A stretch of 64,000 nucleotides of DNA from NCBI RefSeq assembly GCF_040436345.1, contig NC_133232.1, positions 30,455,315-30,519,314 on the forward strand, written 5' to 3'. Source of the DNA: Pagrus major. Taxonomy: Eukaryota; Chordata; Actinopteri; Spariformes; Sparidae. Shown here piece by piece: positions 1 through 13,220 of this stretch (position 1 is its first letter; each line of letters begins with the position of its first letter). A program made the position numbers and the translations under genes. The notes beneath the pieces are model-generated. The model worked only from the letters and a program-made list of their open reading frames with translations, did not search any database and was not told where the DNA came from.

Positions 1-2057
1 TGTAGGAGGGTGCATTTAATCAGAAAACCAAAGTAGACCCTGCTTTGTTTGATAAATTGATCAATAATGATTGTGATTGGTGGTTTTCATGTAGATTTCC
101 ATGCACACAAACCCTCATGTGTATACAAGATACCGAAAGCACAGTTGCAGCGGTCAAACATTATTACGGATTATTTTGCAGCTCGGTCTTAAACAAAGTA
201 TTCTTCCTTCTCTCCTTGGCAAACAAAATCTGCTCCTATGAAGGTTTCCTTTCTGAAGCAGAACTCAAGTTTTTCATAATCACCCAGCCAAAAGAAATCA
301 GCATGCGTGGAGGTCATTTTAGTAAAAAAGTACATCCCTTACGTCCTTGTAGACAGGGCAGCAAGGCAGAAAATGGACCTAATTCTGTTAAACAATTAAA
401 CAGACTTCTCTTGTAGATCCATCATGGAAAATGAGAAGCATGCCGGCACCAAGGTGTAACAGACATCATACGTCCGACGGCGAGACTATTGCACATGCGT
501 ACACTGCAATGTCAGTGCTGGAATAATGTATTATTGTTTGATTATTGATCTATTGTGTAACCCCAATACACTCTGCAATTTATTCAAACAGAGTTAAGTG
601 TTTAGTTTATGTTTGCTCCGGTCAATTATCAGGGCTGATATTCAGCATTTTCCAATTATCGGTGATTTTTCTGTCAGATTGCAGATAAAATATGCTAATT
701 TAAAATGATGACACTATCTGATTGGTAGAACGTCACAATTAATAACCTATAAACACTGAATAATCTGAATCTGCAAAGTAATCAATAACTAAATGTATCA
801 AATAAATGTATAAAGTAGCAGAAAATGGAAATTTGTAGTTAAGAACAGTGCTTGAGTAAATTGTACTTTGGTTTATTTCATCGTCGGTTGTTCGAAATTT
901 TGACTCAAAGATTTTAATTTTTACTGCAAATGAATATCGTTCCCATTTATCAGTTTTCAGTCTCCTTGATTTCTAATACGCACAGCCTGCCTCAAAGGTT
1001 TGAGCATTACACATCACTGCTTCTGTGTGAAAGTAACAGAATGACTAGTATAAAGTTTCTTAAACCCATTTCTGAAGTTTGCCAGTTAAATTAGTTTTCT
1101 GACCTTCAGGCGCTGCACCATTCACTTGTTACCTTTTAAACCCAAGGTCATTATTAAGGTCCGCTTAGACTAAGGGCTAGAAACTGAAAAGTATTTTACC
1201 TATTCATAGATCTGCAGCTTGAGCATCATCTCCTCATACAGATTTTTGTTTTCAGGCTGCTGTATCTTGTATTCATGAAAAGGTGCACGTTCACTCATCT
1301 CACTCGTTTCTCAGAGCGCTCCCGCGCCGCGATGCTATCAGTTATATCTGCGAGTGTTTCTGCTATGGTCTCTGCATCAAATGCAAATGGATCTGTTAAG
1401 AGTTCAAAACTGAATTTCTAAGCCTTACAGCCGCTATTCTCCTGCTAACTTCTGCTTTAAGATATTCAGGCTGTGCATATCTCCATTTCCCTAAAGTTGT
1501 GGGCTGTGAGTGAGTTTCTTACTGGTTAAGGGGCCTCGAATGTCCAGTGTTTAGGATTTAGACTACAACCCTGTGTTAAAATGTCAATTAAAACAGAATT
1601 AAAACATTTGCAAACAAACTGTGTTTATCAACAACAGTTTTATAAAGTGTTTTTGAGCCCTTAATATTCTTTAAACAATCATGTGTTTCACAAAGCGGTG
1701 AACCTTTTTTTTTTTTTTTTACTCTATTTGCACACACATAAGATTAGATCAAATCAGATGATTAAAATACAACAAGTGCCAAATATCAACAAAAACGTAT
1801 AATAAGCAGAAAAACTCAATCAATAGACAACGATCCAATAAAAAAACATAGAAATACATTAAAAAAATGTAATTTGTAAAGATGACGGCGTTGCCCCATC
1901 CTTGCTTGAGAACGACTGATGGTGCGTGTCCAGGATCCATCATTTACACACTTCCCATTCATTGTCAATGCAAGAAGCTGTGCAATGCATTCTGGTCGTG
2001 TCGCGTTTCAAGAGATGTGGCATTGCGTTGCCCACTCCTCATTTGCATAAAGTTGAG
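1..2057. other. AT-rich non-coding sequence
   Basis: No supported gene; open frames are short and lack family features. A decayed copy of the 46120-46599 repeat family is recognisable around 605-870 (ATTATCAGGGCTGATATTCA, then TATAAAGTAGCAGAAAATGG and CTTGAGTAAATTGTACTT). Confidence 0.5.
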
Positions 2058-2065
2058 GTCGAGGC

Positions 2066-2603
2066 TAGGGTTGTACCGATCCGATCACGTGACTCGGAAA
2101 TCGGGGCCGATCACGCCACTGAAGACTCGATCGGGACTCGGACGTTACGACCCGATCAGAGATCGGTTTTATATATATTTATTTAGTCATTATTTGTATT
2201 AGATTGTTGATATATGGGCTATTGGTGATTCAAAATAAAAAAAATAAAATGAGTATTTACTACCACCGTTTACGACATGCGCATGCGCAGAAGACCAGCA
2301 CGCCAGTTTGTTTTGAAGCGGAGTGGCGAGTTGTGGCGCACCATGTCTGCTGTGTGGAAGTATTTTAAAGTGAGTGACGAGAACGATGCAGTTGCAAACT
2401 GTCAGATATGTAAATTTGGGATATCGAGGGGTGGTAAAATATAATAAAAAATAAGGGACACCTTGGATAGTTTTCTTCGATCTTTTTAATTTTTTAAATG
2501 TATTATAAGAGTATCGGATCGGGACTCGGTATCGGCAGATACTCAAAAATCAAAGGACTCGGACTCGTATCGGGGGCAAAAAACCCTGATCGGAGCATCC
2601 CTA
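2066..2603 (+). mobile_element. hAT-type DNA transposon remnant with 8-bp target duplication
   Basis: 538 bp element with inverted ends TAGGGTTGTACCGATCCGATC and (reverse complement of the right end) TAGGGATGCTCCGATCAGGG. It is flanked by a perfect direct repeat GTCGAGGC (2058-2065 and 2604-2611), the 8-bp duplication typical of hAT insertion. Inside, 2343-2440 reads MSAVWKYFKVSDENDAVANC followed by QICKFGISRGG, a truncated BED-type zinc finger as at the start of hAT transposases. The rest of the transposase is absent, so it is non-autonomous. Confidence 0.88.
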
Positions 2604-2611
2604 GTCGAGGC

Positions 2612-4164
2612 CACTTTATGCAACTCAAGGGCATCCAGCGTGACTGACCACCTCTGGAAACTCCTGAAAAGCTATAAAAACGAACCATTATCAAGTGAAA
2701 ATGAAGACTAAAATGTCCTAAAAACGTCTTTGGGAACACATTTTGCTGAGAAATGGTTGTAGCATAAGAGAAAGTTTCCAAACTAGCTGCCATGTTGGTC
2801 CAGTTTGAAGTCCTGGAGCAGACAGGCCCCGAGTGGATGTTAAGAAATACTTCATGAGTAATGTAATGTGTGTATTTTGTTAAATTTGAGTAGATAGTAG
2901 ATAAAAATAAATATGCACAGATTGATAGATTAACACGTGTTATGATATAAATACACACGTATCTTGAGATTTTGACTTTGAAAACCATTGACTTTGCCTT
3001 TAATGTCTACAGATGGAGCGGGTCCTCTACAACGGTGTCCGCCATTTTGCCTCGCCATGTTTCTGCAGTTGTAAGTAAATAAGTAAGATTTTATTTATAT
3101 AGCACCTTTCAAAACCTAGGTTACAAAGTGCTTTACAAGAGGATACTAGAGGATAATTAACACAATAAATACATCCTGAACATACAAACCAAACAGTGGC
3201 TCTAGGGCGTGGCCACTGTAGGGCACGGTGAGATGCGGGTTACTCAGTTTGTTGCAATTTGCAAGCTCACCATTACATGCCACTAAATCCTAAACGCTGG
3301 ACCTTTAAAGTGAGCATCAATAAAGCAACTTTCCAGATTCTAACCAAAAGTTTCTCTAAATGTCCGTCTCTCCATCCTTTACTGGTGTGAGGTCTGAAAT
3401 CTCCTTCTTCATTTCAAATTGTCTTTCCTCAGCATTGTTCGTCCATTTTGACTGTTGAAGCTCCTCAGCTTCCTTATAGGTGCCAGTGAGGGAAGGGCAG
3501 ATTGGCTGCATTGGAGAATGTGGGGATGACAGCTGCATCTGTTTATCATGTGGGGTACAATAGCACACCTTGAGAGGCAGCCAGGGCTTGTATTCTCTCT
3601 GATCCTGGCTCCAACACAGCGGGCCAGAATTAATAGACAACACAGATTCATATGTGGGCAGGATCAAAATTCAAGATGTGCTAGATCTATTCCACCAGCT
3701 CAGTCTGACTGACATGCAATATGGTTTGTGCATGTGTGACTAAAAAAGCAATTAGAGTTATTTACTGATGTCTAATATCATATTTACTGTAGAACAGAAA
3801 ATAATAGCTAAGTGAAGATTAAATATCCATTAAGGACTCAAAGTATTATTTTCATTAGTGATTAATTAAAGCGAAAGTGCAACCAGAGAATTGTTGACAT
3901 TTTAACTTTATAAATGAATTGAAGGGTTAATTGATTATATAGAAAATGTGTTGCTTTTTGATTGTCAATTAACTAATAAATTACTTGACTTAATTTTTTA
4001 AGATTAAAATCAACGTTCATAATCTTTTCAACAAAACTTACTCCCAAAAACATTAGCCTCTACGTCTGTTGAGACAGTGTGTAAATAGCTCTTGCACACC
4101 TCCACCAAGGCCCAACAGTCCACTTTTTTACTCACTTCATACCTCTTTTGAAACAAGGTTGTTC
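2612..4164. other. non-coding sequence with LINE/SINE-tail fragment
   Basis: No gene supported. The segment 3088-3165 (TTTTATTTATATAGCACCTT, then GTGCTTTACA) is a common teleost retroelement-tail sequence; a related piece is at 15614-15700. Confidence 0.45.
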
Positions 4165-4591
4165 AGGTGCTGGTTCAGAGCCAGTGCCTACTCTGGAACC
4201 AGTTCTTTGTATTTCGACAGACAAAGAACCGGCTCTTGGACAGGAAAACGAACACTTTGCTGGTCTAGAACAAAGAACCACTTACGTTAGGAGCTTGGAG
4301 CGGGGTTATTGTGACCAAAATTATGCCATTTTTAAAAAGCAGAGCTAGTGTTGGGTCTTATCCATGGTAAAAACATTCACCATTTTCACTAATCGAGGAT
4401 ACAGTGGTCTGAGGACCAGTCATGTTCGGATGCCACTGTAGGCATGCAAAGCCTTGGAGACGTTGAATCGGAAACGTGGAAATTAGAGACGTATACAGTG
4501 ACTGAATGATGTGGTTGTCATGCCTGTGGAAAAGCAAACTGGTTCACATTCTGAAGCTACTTTGAACTAGCACCAGCCCAGAACCAGCACT
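4165..4591. mobile_element. probable TIR element (GGTGCTGGTTC ends)
   Basis: Left end AGGTGCTGGTTCAGAGCCAG and the reverse complement of the right end GTGCTGGTTCTGGGCTGGTG are similar over about 20 bases. The interior repeats GGAACCAGTTCTTTG and CAAAGAACCGGC. No target duplication established. Confidence 0.45.
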
Positions 4592-6105
4592 TGGTTCACT
4601 TTGGACGAAAGGGGCAATCATATTTACCAGCTACCTCAACACACCCGATTTTTTTTGTAAAAATGTATGCATTATTCCCTCAGAAATTAACAAAAAAGCT
4701 CTATCTCGCAATGAAAAAAATCCTGGATCTGTCTCTTTATGTGGATGGGGTCTATTCTGGGCTGAGACCCATCCTCTAACCAAGTTTCATGGAAATCCAT
4801 TCGGTAGTTTTTGTTTATTCCTGTTGACAAATCGACCAACCAACAAACAAACCACACCATAATCCACCTGGTGTGACATGATGTGATATATATGTGGCTG
4901 CAAATTGCTGAGGGCCTGTTTCAGTTATTTCTTTTTATAACTAAATTCGCAGTGTAAAATATGTTGTACTGAATCTTGAAAGACATCTTCCACCAGAACT
5001 CAGTCAGATGTGGAATTTTCTTGTAAACTTGTTACTGATTTCACTCAGTAACAAAACACACTGTGCGTGTCCTTGAGGTCTAAAAACATTTTGTGCTTGT
5101 TTTGCGTCTACTGCACATCTGCTCGCCATCTTTTGTGTGTTGGCCTTCATCACCTCCATTTTGTTTGTCTTGTGCAGGTGAGCAAATGTGCAAAGGCCTG
5201 TCTTGCAGATTACAGTTGAGACAAGTGAACAGTGAATTCAGATTTTTGTGGTAACCCACCTGAAACTACAAGATCATATTTGGATTTGTCTTTTTGTCTA
5301 TGTGACGTCTAATGTGTTTGAATAAATCACTACTGCTCAGAATAATCTGCGCTTGAATCGGAAGGTGAAAATGTTTTACTCGTTGTCTCCCACACACTAC
5401 AAGATAAGGTGAGCCCACTGGCAGTGGTAACCTGCCTTGTGTAGTGCAGACTCTCCACAATCAGTCATTGTGACTAAATTAGCTCTACAGTGGGACTGTG
5501 CAGTATGTTCCTAGTTTAACAAGGGGACACCATTTCCTACTACACCGTGGCAGCCGGTATGATGATGGCCCTCCTCTGATACTTGTGATTCCATAATTCT
5601 GTTGACCATGCAGAGCATTTGTGGACAGTCTCAGTCCACACAGACAGCACATGCCATCTCTATAAGGAGTATCTGCCTCCTGAGTGTCCATCTGACTCTT
5701 AAGCTGAATCCAAATGTCCACCCTCTCGACTTCCGGACTGAGCTCTCGCGGGCTTCAGTCGTACGTACTGTGAGAGACTGCAAGGCTAGTATAAGCCACT
5801 GATACACAGGCCTAAATGCATTTTCATTCCCTCTTCAGCCTGTACTTCTACATATTTCTGTATCATGATGTGTTGAATTTTTTTTCTAGCCTACATAATT
5901 CAAGTAATGTTTTAATACAGTATTTGTTTTACACATTCATAATTAGTTCTACAACGTCACGTCCTAATTGCAATAAATGATGGGTAATTAAATCAGTTAA
6001 GTCTGCAGAAATTCTGCTTGAGGCCCCTTATGGACTGGATGAATTGTGGGTTTGGAAAGCCCTCAGCACTCTGGGACTTCCCGTGATCATCCCCGCAAAG
6101 TCCAT
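4592..6105. other. non-coding sequence with retroelement-like fragment
   Basis: The stretch 4760-4860 (CCAAGTTTCATGGAAATCCA, GTAGTTTTTGTTTATTCCTG, then an AACAAAC run) resembles the 3' tail of teleost non-LTR elements. Nothing else recognised. Confidence 0.4.
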
Positions 6106-6800
6106 GAGTCTGCAAGAGCGGTGGAGTCGGGACATTTGGATGCAGTGTTCATTGTCCCATATGTCTCTTCTTCCTTAAACAACTTTAGAGAACAGTTCAT
6201 CCAAAAATGAAAATTCAGTCACTATCTACTCATCCACATGCTGATGGAAAGTCAGATGAGGTTTTTAAGTACACAAAACATTTCTGTAGCTTCACAGCAA
6301 AACAGCGCTGCAGAATTCTTCCGAACAACTGAAGTAGATGGGGACTTGTTTTAAAACGTAAATAAAAACACTGAAAACATTTTTTTGCTAAATAAATGGT
6401 TCTTACAGCTCTTCTGGCTTAATCCAACTTCTAGTCTCCAGAAGCCCTAAGATCGCAAACTTTCAAAAATTTGAAAAGACTAATTATTCACACCCTTTTT
6501 TAATTTCAAGGCTTCACTGCAGCTGCTGAGCTAAAAGCATTAGCTTGACTGCACATGGATGGTGTAAATAACGTCTTTTCAAATCAGTTTTGGATCTCTG
6601 GGGCTTCTGTAGACTTGGATTATGCTGGACGAACAGTATGAGCCATTTTATGTTTTTTCTTTTTGTCCCCATCAACTTCAGTTGTTTAGGTGAATACTGT
6701 TTTGCTGTGAAGCTACAGAAATGTTTGGACTTTCCATCGGCATGAGGGTGTGTAGATAATGACTGATTTTTAATTTTTGGTTGAACTTATCCTTTAAGAA
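6106..6800 (+). repeat. interspersed repeat, family C copy 1
   Basis: Terminal segments GTTCATCCAAAAATGAAAAT (6197 on) and, inverted, TTTTAATTTTTGGTTGAACT (6768 on) flank a body with CATTTCTGTAGCTTCACAGC and AACAACTGAAGTAGATGGGG. The body and about 80 bases of left flank recur at 19060-19915. Probably a non-autonomous DNA transposon. Confidence 0.65.
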
Positions 6801-9002
6801 CAATCACCTGCCTCTCTGTTTCAGACAGTGGCATAACATCTGGGGTAAAGAGTCACTTTACTATGATTACACCTAATTTTATCAGTGAATGCTGTTGGTG
6901 TCTGGCCATCTGGTAATATCAGTTTTCTGTGCCAGTGTTTTCAAACAACCACCTCTGTAACTTCTGACACCACCCTATGAGAGTCAGGGTGATTACAGTT
7001 TCATTTGTGCTGCTTTAAAACTTTATGAATTAGATTTGAAGAATGCTGCAGTGTCCCAGTTACTCAGGATAATCCACAGACCTCACTGTCAACAGTTTTC
7101 ATAGGGTCTGCTGCTTCAGTGGAAAGTACAGTATTTCCAATGAAAATTGCTCACAGAGAGGTGACAGTCTGTTGATTATCAAGAGCAACCGCTGTATCGT
7201 TTCGGGTAATGATGACCGGCTTGTGTCTGCAGAATCCAGTCGTGCACACTCCTCAGTGGGTGATGGCTTCCCCTCGATGAAAGCGAAGTCGTCTATGGCA
7301 GAGGAAGCTGTCCTAAATAATGTCCTGTATTTGTGGCTGATGTCTGCAGAGGCCTTTAGTCTGTGACAGGACTGCTCCAGTGTTGTCTCTTGAGGCAAAG
7401 GTGAACGGTGAAACTAGTGGAACCATGTGCGCTGTTTCATAAACTTGTTGCACTGAGACACGGCCTACCCGACCTCTTAGTGTATTCTCTCTTTCCACCA
7501 CTTAGGTCTTGACCCTTCTAACTAACTAACAGCAGCGCCTGATTTGTTCACTGACTTAAGCTACTTTTACTCTAATAAGTTGACAGGATGTACAGACCTC
7601 AAGTGCCCGGGTATCTGTAAGAGCTCTGTGTGTAAGAGTTAAACAAAGAAAGACTAGAAAACTTGATTCGGCCAGCTTTGTGCACACTTGTGTCCATCAT
7701 TATTACATTTTGTGCTCCAACTTCAATATTTGTACTTTGAGAACATCTCATTTGTCTCGTCTTGTCTGTCTGTGTCATATTGCCAAGAGAACAAGGACTA
7801 ACTGTCTCTGATCTGTTTACCATATATGAGCTCCCTTCAAACACATTTACAATCCAGGATTCATTACTGAAATAACAAGATACTGTTGCTGGCATTTAGA
7901 GGCTAAAAGTCCAGCTATTAAAGTAATTGCATGTATTGGGTGTCACATCTACAGGTGGTGGTAGACACTGTGTATGTGATTCAATTATATAAGTCGGTAA
8001 TAAACATAGACTGATTATGAGACAATCAGCGTTGCCAGATGGGAAATGTTTGACTACCACACTAGACGTTTATCCATCATATTTTTGGGGAAATTATCGT
8101 ACTTAAGTCATCCTGTTCAAAGCTTCCCGCTACATCAATCCACACTGACACCCCTCTACAAAAATATTATAAAGAATACCAAACAACACTACCAAATATT
8201 ACATAAAGTGTAAACTGACTGATGCTCAATTTGTGGGGCCTATGCCGCTACCGATATTGGGGAGTAAATCATTACAATATCGATTTTTGGCCGATATACA
8301 CATTTTTTGCAATGATCCTTCAAATGTGGTTATCAAACACTTTTGAAAAAGCGTGTAACTCAGGCAAGATATTTACACTTTAACAATGAACTTTATTGTC
8401 AAGAAAACTTGATAACTGGGGAATTTTTTTTTTTTTTTTTTTTTTAAATTAAACACAGACATCTGTTTCTATATTCTTTAAAAAAAAAAAAAAAAATCAT
8501 ATCGGTGCATATAAGACAACGTATATGCCAAGACCAATATGTATGTGTGACAGGCCAATACCGGCTGATAATATTGGCCTTCTGATATCCAGTAGAGAGG
8601 CATCTAAGCCACACTGCCAACCCTCTCCAAACATATTATACAAACACTAAACAACACTTCACCAAATACCATAGAAACTGTAGCCCCAACAAATACACAA
8701 AGGACAGAAAGAAAAAAAGAAAAAGACGAGAAGAGAAAACTGACAAAGTGTCATAAATATGTCGATGCACACGGACATATCCAGCTATAGCTTTGTCAAA
8801 CTGGTAAGCTATGGTTGTGAAATCGATCCTGCTTGAAGCATCTGCATTTGCGTACTTTTCGACCCCATGCCAAATATTTCATTTGAAATCCCTCAATTTG
8901 CCGATACTGGTGATGTGTTATTATGATGCATCCCAAATTTTTGATAATGTTGTCAACAACTGCGACAAAGAAATATACAAGGCAAGACATTGTACAGTTT
9001 AA
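6801..9002. other. non-coding sequence with decayed hAT-like insertion
   Basis: No gene supported. Imperfect direct repeats at about 8141-8210 and 8610-8683 (CCACACTGACACCCC / CCACACTGCCAACCC; ACCAAACAACACT / ACTAAACAACACT) bracket a segment rich in CCGATAT and GGCCGATAT motifs plus poly-T (8425-8446) and poly-A runs. Confidence 0.45.
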
Positions 9003-10109
9003 AGGCCCTGACACACCAGGCTGAGTGGGCGTCCATGGCTGTAATGGCTTTACGGCAGCTTTTTGGCCAATTGAGCATGTAGAATCGGCGTTGGCTCGTC
9101 AGTGTGAGAAATCACTCTGATTGGCTGTTCAGGTAAGCTGATGAGTGCAAATAGAGAGCCGAGGACACACCTCCTCCGGTTTGTCCCATGGGACCTTATT
9201 TCAGCAAAAAATCTGCATGGTAGTGACTGGAGAGAGACAAATTGTTTTTTCTATCCTGCTTGAATTGTTACATGAATCACACATACAATGTTTGTCAATT
9301 TAAAAGATAATTTTCCAAGTCAAGAAATACCATCTAGTTTTGTGTTAAAGCGCTCAGTGAACTACATCGTCTCGCTTGGCTCAGAAAGATGAAAATCACA
9401 ACAAATCTGGCCATATTGACAACTGCAGTTATGTGAAAGGGTAGCTTGTCAGTTTTGTCAGCTGCTAATATACAGGAGCAGCTCTACAATGTTTGAGTTA
9501 CAGGTTTTGGTGACCGTGTTAACAACGTTGACAGGACAACGTTGTTAACGCGACTGTTGGCTGTATAGTCTATTTATAATTACATGTTTTCACGTCTTAT
9601 ATTTCATTTGCTTTATGACAAACTGCAACTTTCTCAAGTTTAATATGAGTTAAATATTTGTCCTTTTTCATTCACTACCGTAAAAAGTTTTTCCGGAATT
9701 AGGTCATATGGGGCAAACCGGAAAGGGCGTGACTTCGGCTTTCTATAATGAGAAATGGAAAAGGAAAGGGAAAGCCCCTTGAGTCTGTCGCTGTAGTTTC
9801 ACCCATTTAGCGCAGTTTCTCCTCATTTTTCTCCTTTAGCCTCTTCACCAGCGACATTTGCAACTTCATATCAGACATATTCCTGATTAGAAGCTATTAT
9901 ATTAGCTAGAGCGGTGTCGAAAAATGCTGCTTAACCATAACAATGGTTTGTATATCCACAGAGAGGTATTTCCTTTCATGCAGGTGCAGAACGTACGAGC
10001 ATGTCGGCTGTCGGCTGTAGCCCTTGTGATGCGTTCGTGATATGAGGCGACGCAACAGTCGGCCTGCGCCACAACACTTCTTTGATGTCAGTTTGGTGTG
10101 TCAGGGCCT
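9003..10109. mobile_element. PIF/Harbinger-type element with TAA target duplication
   Basis: Terminal inverted repeats AGGCCCTGACACACC (first 15 bases perfect; about 20 of 23 overall) bound 1107 bp. The flanking trinucleotide TAA is duplicated (9000-9002, 10110-10112), as expected for PIF/Harbinger. No intact transposase seen. A smaller perfect inverted repeat (GTTAACAACGTTG at 9518-9530 and CAACGTTGTTAAC at 9537-9549) lies inside. Confidence 0.75.
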
Positions 10110-10307
10110 TAAAAATGAGCTTGTGGCTACACTCTCTGACAAACTAAAGAATGGACGCTGTTTGAAAACACATCTTTGCCATTTCGGTACTTCAGTTTCT
10201 TCCATTGGCTCATATAAACACCGAATCCAATTTATCTGCAATTAGCTAACGTTGGCCCGGCTGATGTATCTGTTCAGCTCTCATAGAAAGTCAGCAAGAG
10301 GAACCTG

Positions 10308-10625
10308 TGGTGCGGTTTTGTTTTGGAGAAGAAATTCAAACTCAGAATTGTAATATTTACAATATTAATGAGGTAATAGTACAAACACAGAAATATGTTT
10401 GTTTTTTTCCATAACTGAATAAACAAGCTGTTCTCAGAGGAAAATACTGTTTGAAGCTAGAACGGTGGCGGGGTCCGCCAATATAAACAAAGTAAAACAG
10501 TGTGAAATTGTGTTGTTCTTTAAGCTCAGTTTGTTTATTCAGTTTATTCAGTCATGAAAACAAAAGAGAGTTTGTTTATTTCTCTTCGGATTGAAATTTC
10601 TTCCCCAAAACGACATAACTGAACC
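10308..10625 (-). repeat. MITE family A, copy 1 (reverse orientation)
   Basis: Reads as the reverse complement of the consensus carried by the copies at 15178, 18130, 52174 and 55481: TTTTGGAGAAGAAATTCAAA, AACAAGCTGTTCTCAGAGGA and GGTGGCGGGGTCCGCC. Ends decayed. Confidence 0.75.
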
Positions 10626-10700
10626 GTGTCGGCAAACCCCAATACACCATACTTGCCAACCCTACCGATGTTACCGGGAGACTCCTGGTTTTTTATTACC

Positions 10701-10770
10701 CTCAGTTAATGAAGATCTTTCTCTTCTGATTGAAATGTCTCCCCCAAAACTATATAGTGCACCTTTAAAG
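10701..10770 (+). repeat. MITE family A, terminal fragment
   Basis: AACTATATAGTGCACCTTTA plus about 45 adjoining bases match the right end of family A. It suggests a second, truncated insertion beside copy 1. Confidence 0.6.
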
Positions 10771-11399
10771 CAGAGTCTCTCAGCTTTCATAAATATGCAA
10801 ACTGAATGACAGAGTTGACGTACAGTAGGTTTACTGTAGCCTCTGCTTGAGTGTCATGAAAAAGCAAAAAAGCGGTAACCGTCGCTTCCAACAGATCCTC
10901 TGAAACTGTGCCCAGTAGGTCCATGCAGCCATTGTAATCAGATATTAAACGCTTAATGTAACTGCTGCCTAAGTATGGCTTCAATAAACCGGTGAGTGTA
11001 CCTGCCAATTGTTGGAACCGCTATTTTAAACACTTATCTCTTTTTTAAATCATGGATGGCCCCATTGGAGATTAAACCAGAGTCTGTGTGTGCCACCATG
11101 TACAATATTTTGTGTAAGACCAAATGGCAAAACAAATACTTTTGATAATGTGGCATTTAAGCAGTTTACAAATGATCACTCTCAGCGTGACAGCAGACCG
11201 TCAGTACACCTTTAAAGTAATTGGACATGGCACCTTTTTTTTTTTTTTTTTGTTGTAAATGTCATCCAAACAGAATATTTAAATGTTTGTTGGTTAGAAG
11301 ACAAAAAAAAAAAAAAAAGCGAGACAGTCTGGCCCTGGAAGGACTATTTATGTGACTCCAGCGAAGTCCCCTGCAATTAAAGATTCAAACCCACCGAGC
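10771..11399. other. non-coding sequence, nothing recognised
   Basis: Contains poly-T (11237-11251) and poly-A (11303-11318) tracts; no gene or clear repeat family. Confidence 0.5.
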
Positions 11400-13220
11400 A
11401 GCAGTCTGTTTGTTATTCACCTGTAGGGCTTTACCCGGCGCTAGGACCCAGGGTGCGCGATTTTCATCTCCAGCTGCTGCAGACCGAAAACTGGCAATAA
11501 GGGAAGATCGCGAGGACAAGCCAAAATTGCATACTGTATTCAATCTACTTGAAAATCACATCCCTGGCCCCGCACGGACGCCTCTGTGCAGACAACAATA
11601 GCTTGTTGCGCTGTGTGCAGGGCTTTGTGGCTGTAGACAGCTCGGAGCGCAAGGTAAGACGGTGCAATACCATGCGATTACTAATAACAAAGGCGTTACG
11701 GGCGAGCAGGGGGCATTAAAGGGGGCATTGCACAACGCTATTGAGGGCGAGTAAAACTCTGCCAAACTTTGACCTGGATATCTGTATTTTCTAGTTGCGG
11801 GAGCCACAGTAGTTGCGGTGATGTCTCGCTGTTATGTCGGATCGTGTCACATGTATGGACAAGCCAAGTTGTGTGTCGAGATGACACACTTGGGTCCGCT
11901 GCTGTCCATGCGTGTCGGCTGTGGATGCAGCAGGCATTGACACAGTAACTATTACACGAAGTGATGCGTTTCAATTTCAACACTTCACATTTAAAACACC
12001 AGCTGGACGGCGCATCGGGCCATCCGTTAACCCGGCGAGCGAGACCATCACCCTTCACTGTTCTCCCTGTGATCAGCTGCCATCCTGCCTCCGCTTCTTC
12101 TTCTTGTAGAATAATTCATTACTTACACCAAGATGGAAGAATAATGCGCTTGATTTTTTTTTTTTTCTCCTCTTACTCAGCCTTCACCCCCCCACCACCA
12201 CCACCGCCGCCTTCCCAGCCTCGACGTTCAGTATTGACCAGGTGAACCACGAACTTAGACGGGACATCCTCGTCGCTTTAAAGCATGGCGGCCTAAATAG
12301 GGTCGATAATCTCCGATGTGCCTCACAGATAGATGACCATGTATGCCCACTTTGAAGACGACATTCTTCTCTCTCTCCCCCCCCCTCCAACAAAAAAAAA
12401 AAAAATCAGGCCTACGAAATAAACAACGTGCCTTCCTTCATCTGTGCTATCGCAGTTGTCACAGTGCATGTGCGGAACCGCTCGTCTCCTGCTCGACAGA
12501 TCCACGAATGCACGCATAACAAGTTCTCTGTTAACCCCGCGCAGCTTCAGACATCCGATGTGGAGCCCGCGAGCCCAACTCGTCTATAATTGGTGAAGCC
12601 GCGAGCAGCCGGTCACTACCGGGATAGCGCTGCGCGGTCGTTGAGGTCTCCGGGTTACCCCCGGCTCAGACACAATGCGATGTGTCAGCTGCCCACTTTG
12701 TGATACTCCCGCTTCACGCCGACACGGTTTCTCTCCGGTGTTCCTCTTTTTTTCGACTCATCTGCGTTTTTCGGTTTCCCAATTTCACGTTTGGCCATCT
12801 GTCAACGATTTGGCTGCCTGCACACGCAGCCATTACTGAGCGAATGGCGAAGGGCATGTTGGAGGCTCTCACACGGCGATCCGGTCCGCGATACGAGGCG
12901 GACAAATAGTTTGAGCCCTCTGTGCCTCCCTCTCCGCTCCTCTCCTCTCCGCTCCGCTCCGCTCTGCTCTCGGCGGACGGGATCGCTCGCCCCGCACCGC
13001 CTGGTCAGGGACGGCACGGATCGTGCATGGTAGTAAACAAACTCTTTCGATGTCAGCCAGCCTCGCTGTGCTGTGCTGTGCTGTGCTGTGCGGTGTGAGT
13101 GTGTGCACGGTTATTTCCTCACCACCACAAGTGTTGAGAAAAGTAGGAAATTTGTTGGCCTAAAGGAGCGGATACCCTTGTAAACTGCAGGCCTACACTG
13201 GTTTTCAGGAATCAGGTAAG
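11400..13220. promoter_or_regulatory. CpG-rich promoter-like region upstream of bcorl1
   Basis: A sharp rise in GC and CpG frequency against AT-rich surroundings, with no transposon homology seen. Two strong donor sites read on the + strand: GCGCAAG|GTAAGA after 11653 and ATCAG|GTAAGA after 13215. It could hold TSS and 5' UTR exons of bcorl1, but no matching acceptor could be proved. It includes a (CTGTG)n run at 13065-13090 and a GCTCC-type repeat near 12943-12972. Confidence 0.4.

Noticed and set aside
45..416. 123-codon open frame near the left edge
   Set aside because: No family similarity, no promoter or splice context, and composition typical of AT-rich non-coding DNA.
2199..2988. Two long - strand frames across the hAT remnant and its right flank
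   Set aside because: They run antisense to the BED-finger reading direction and through repeat and unique sequence alike, with no recognisable domain.
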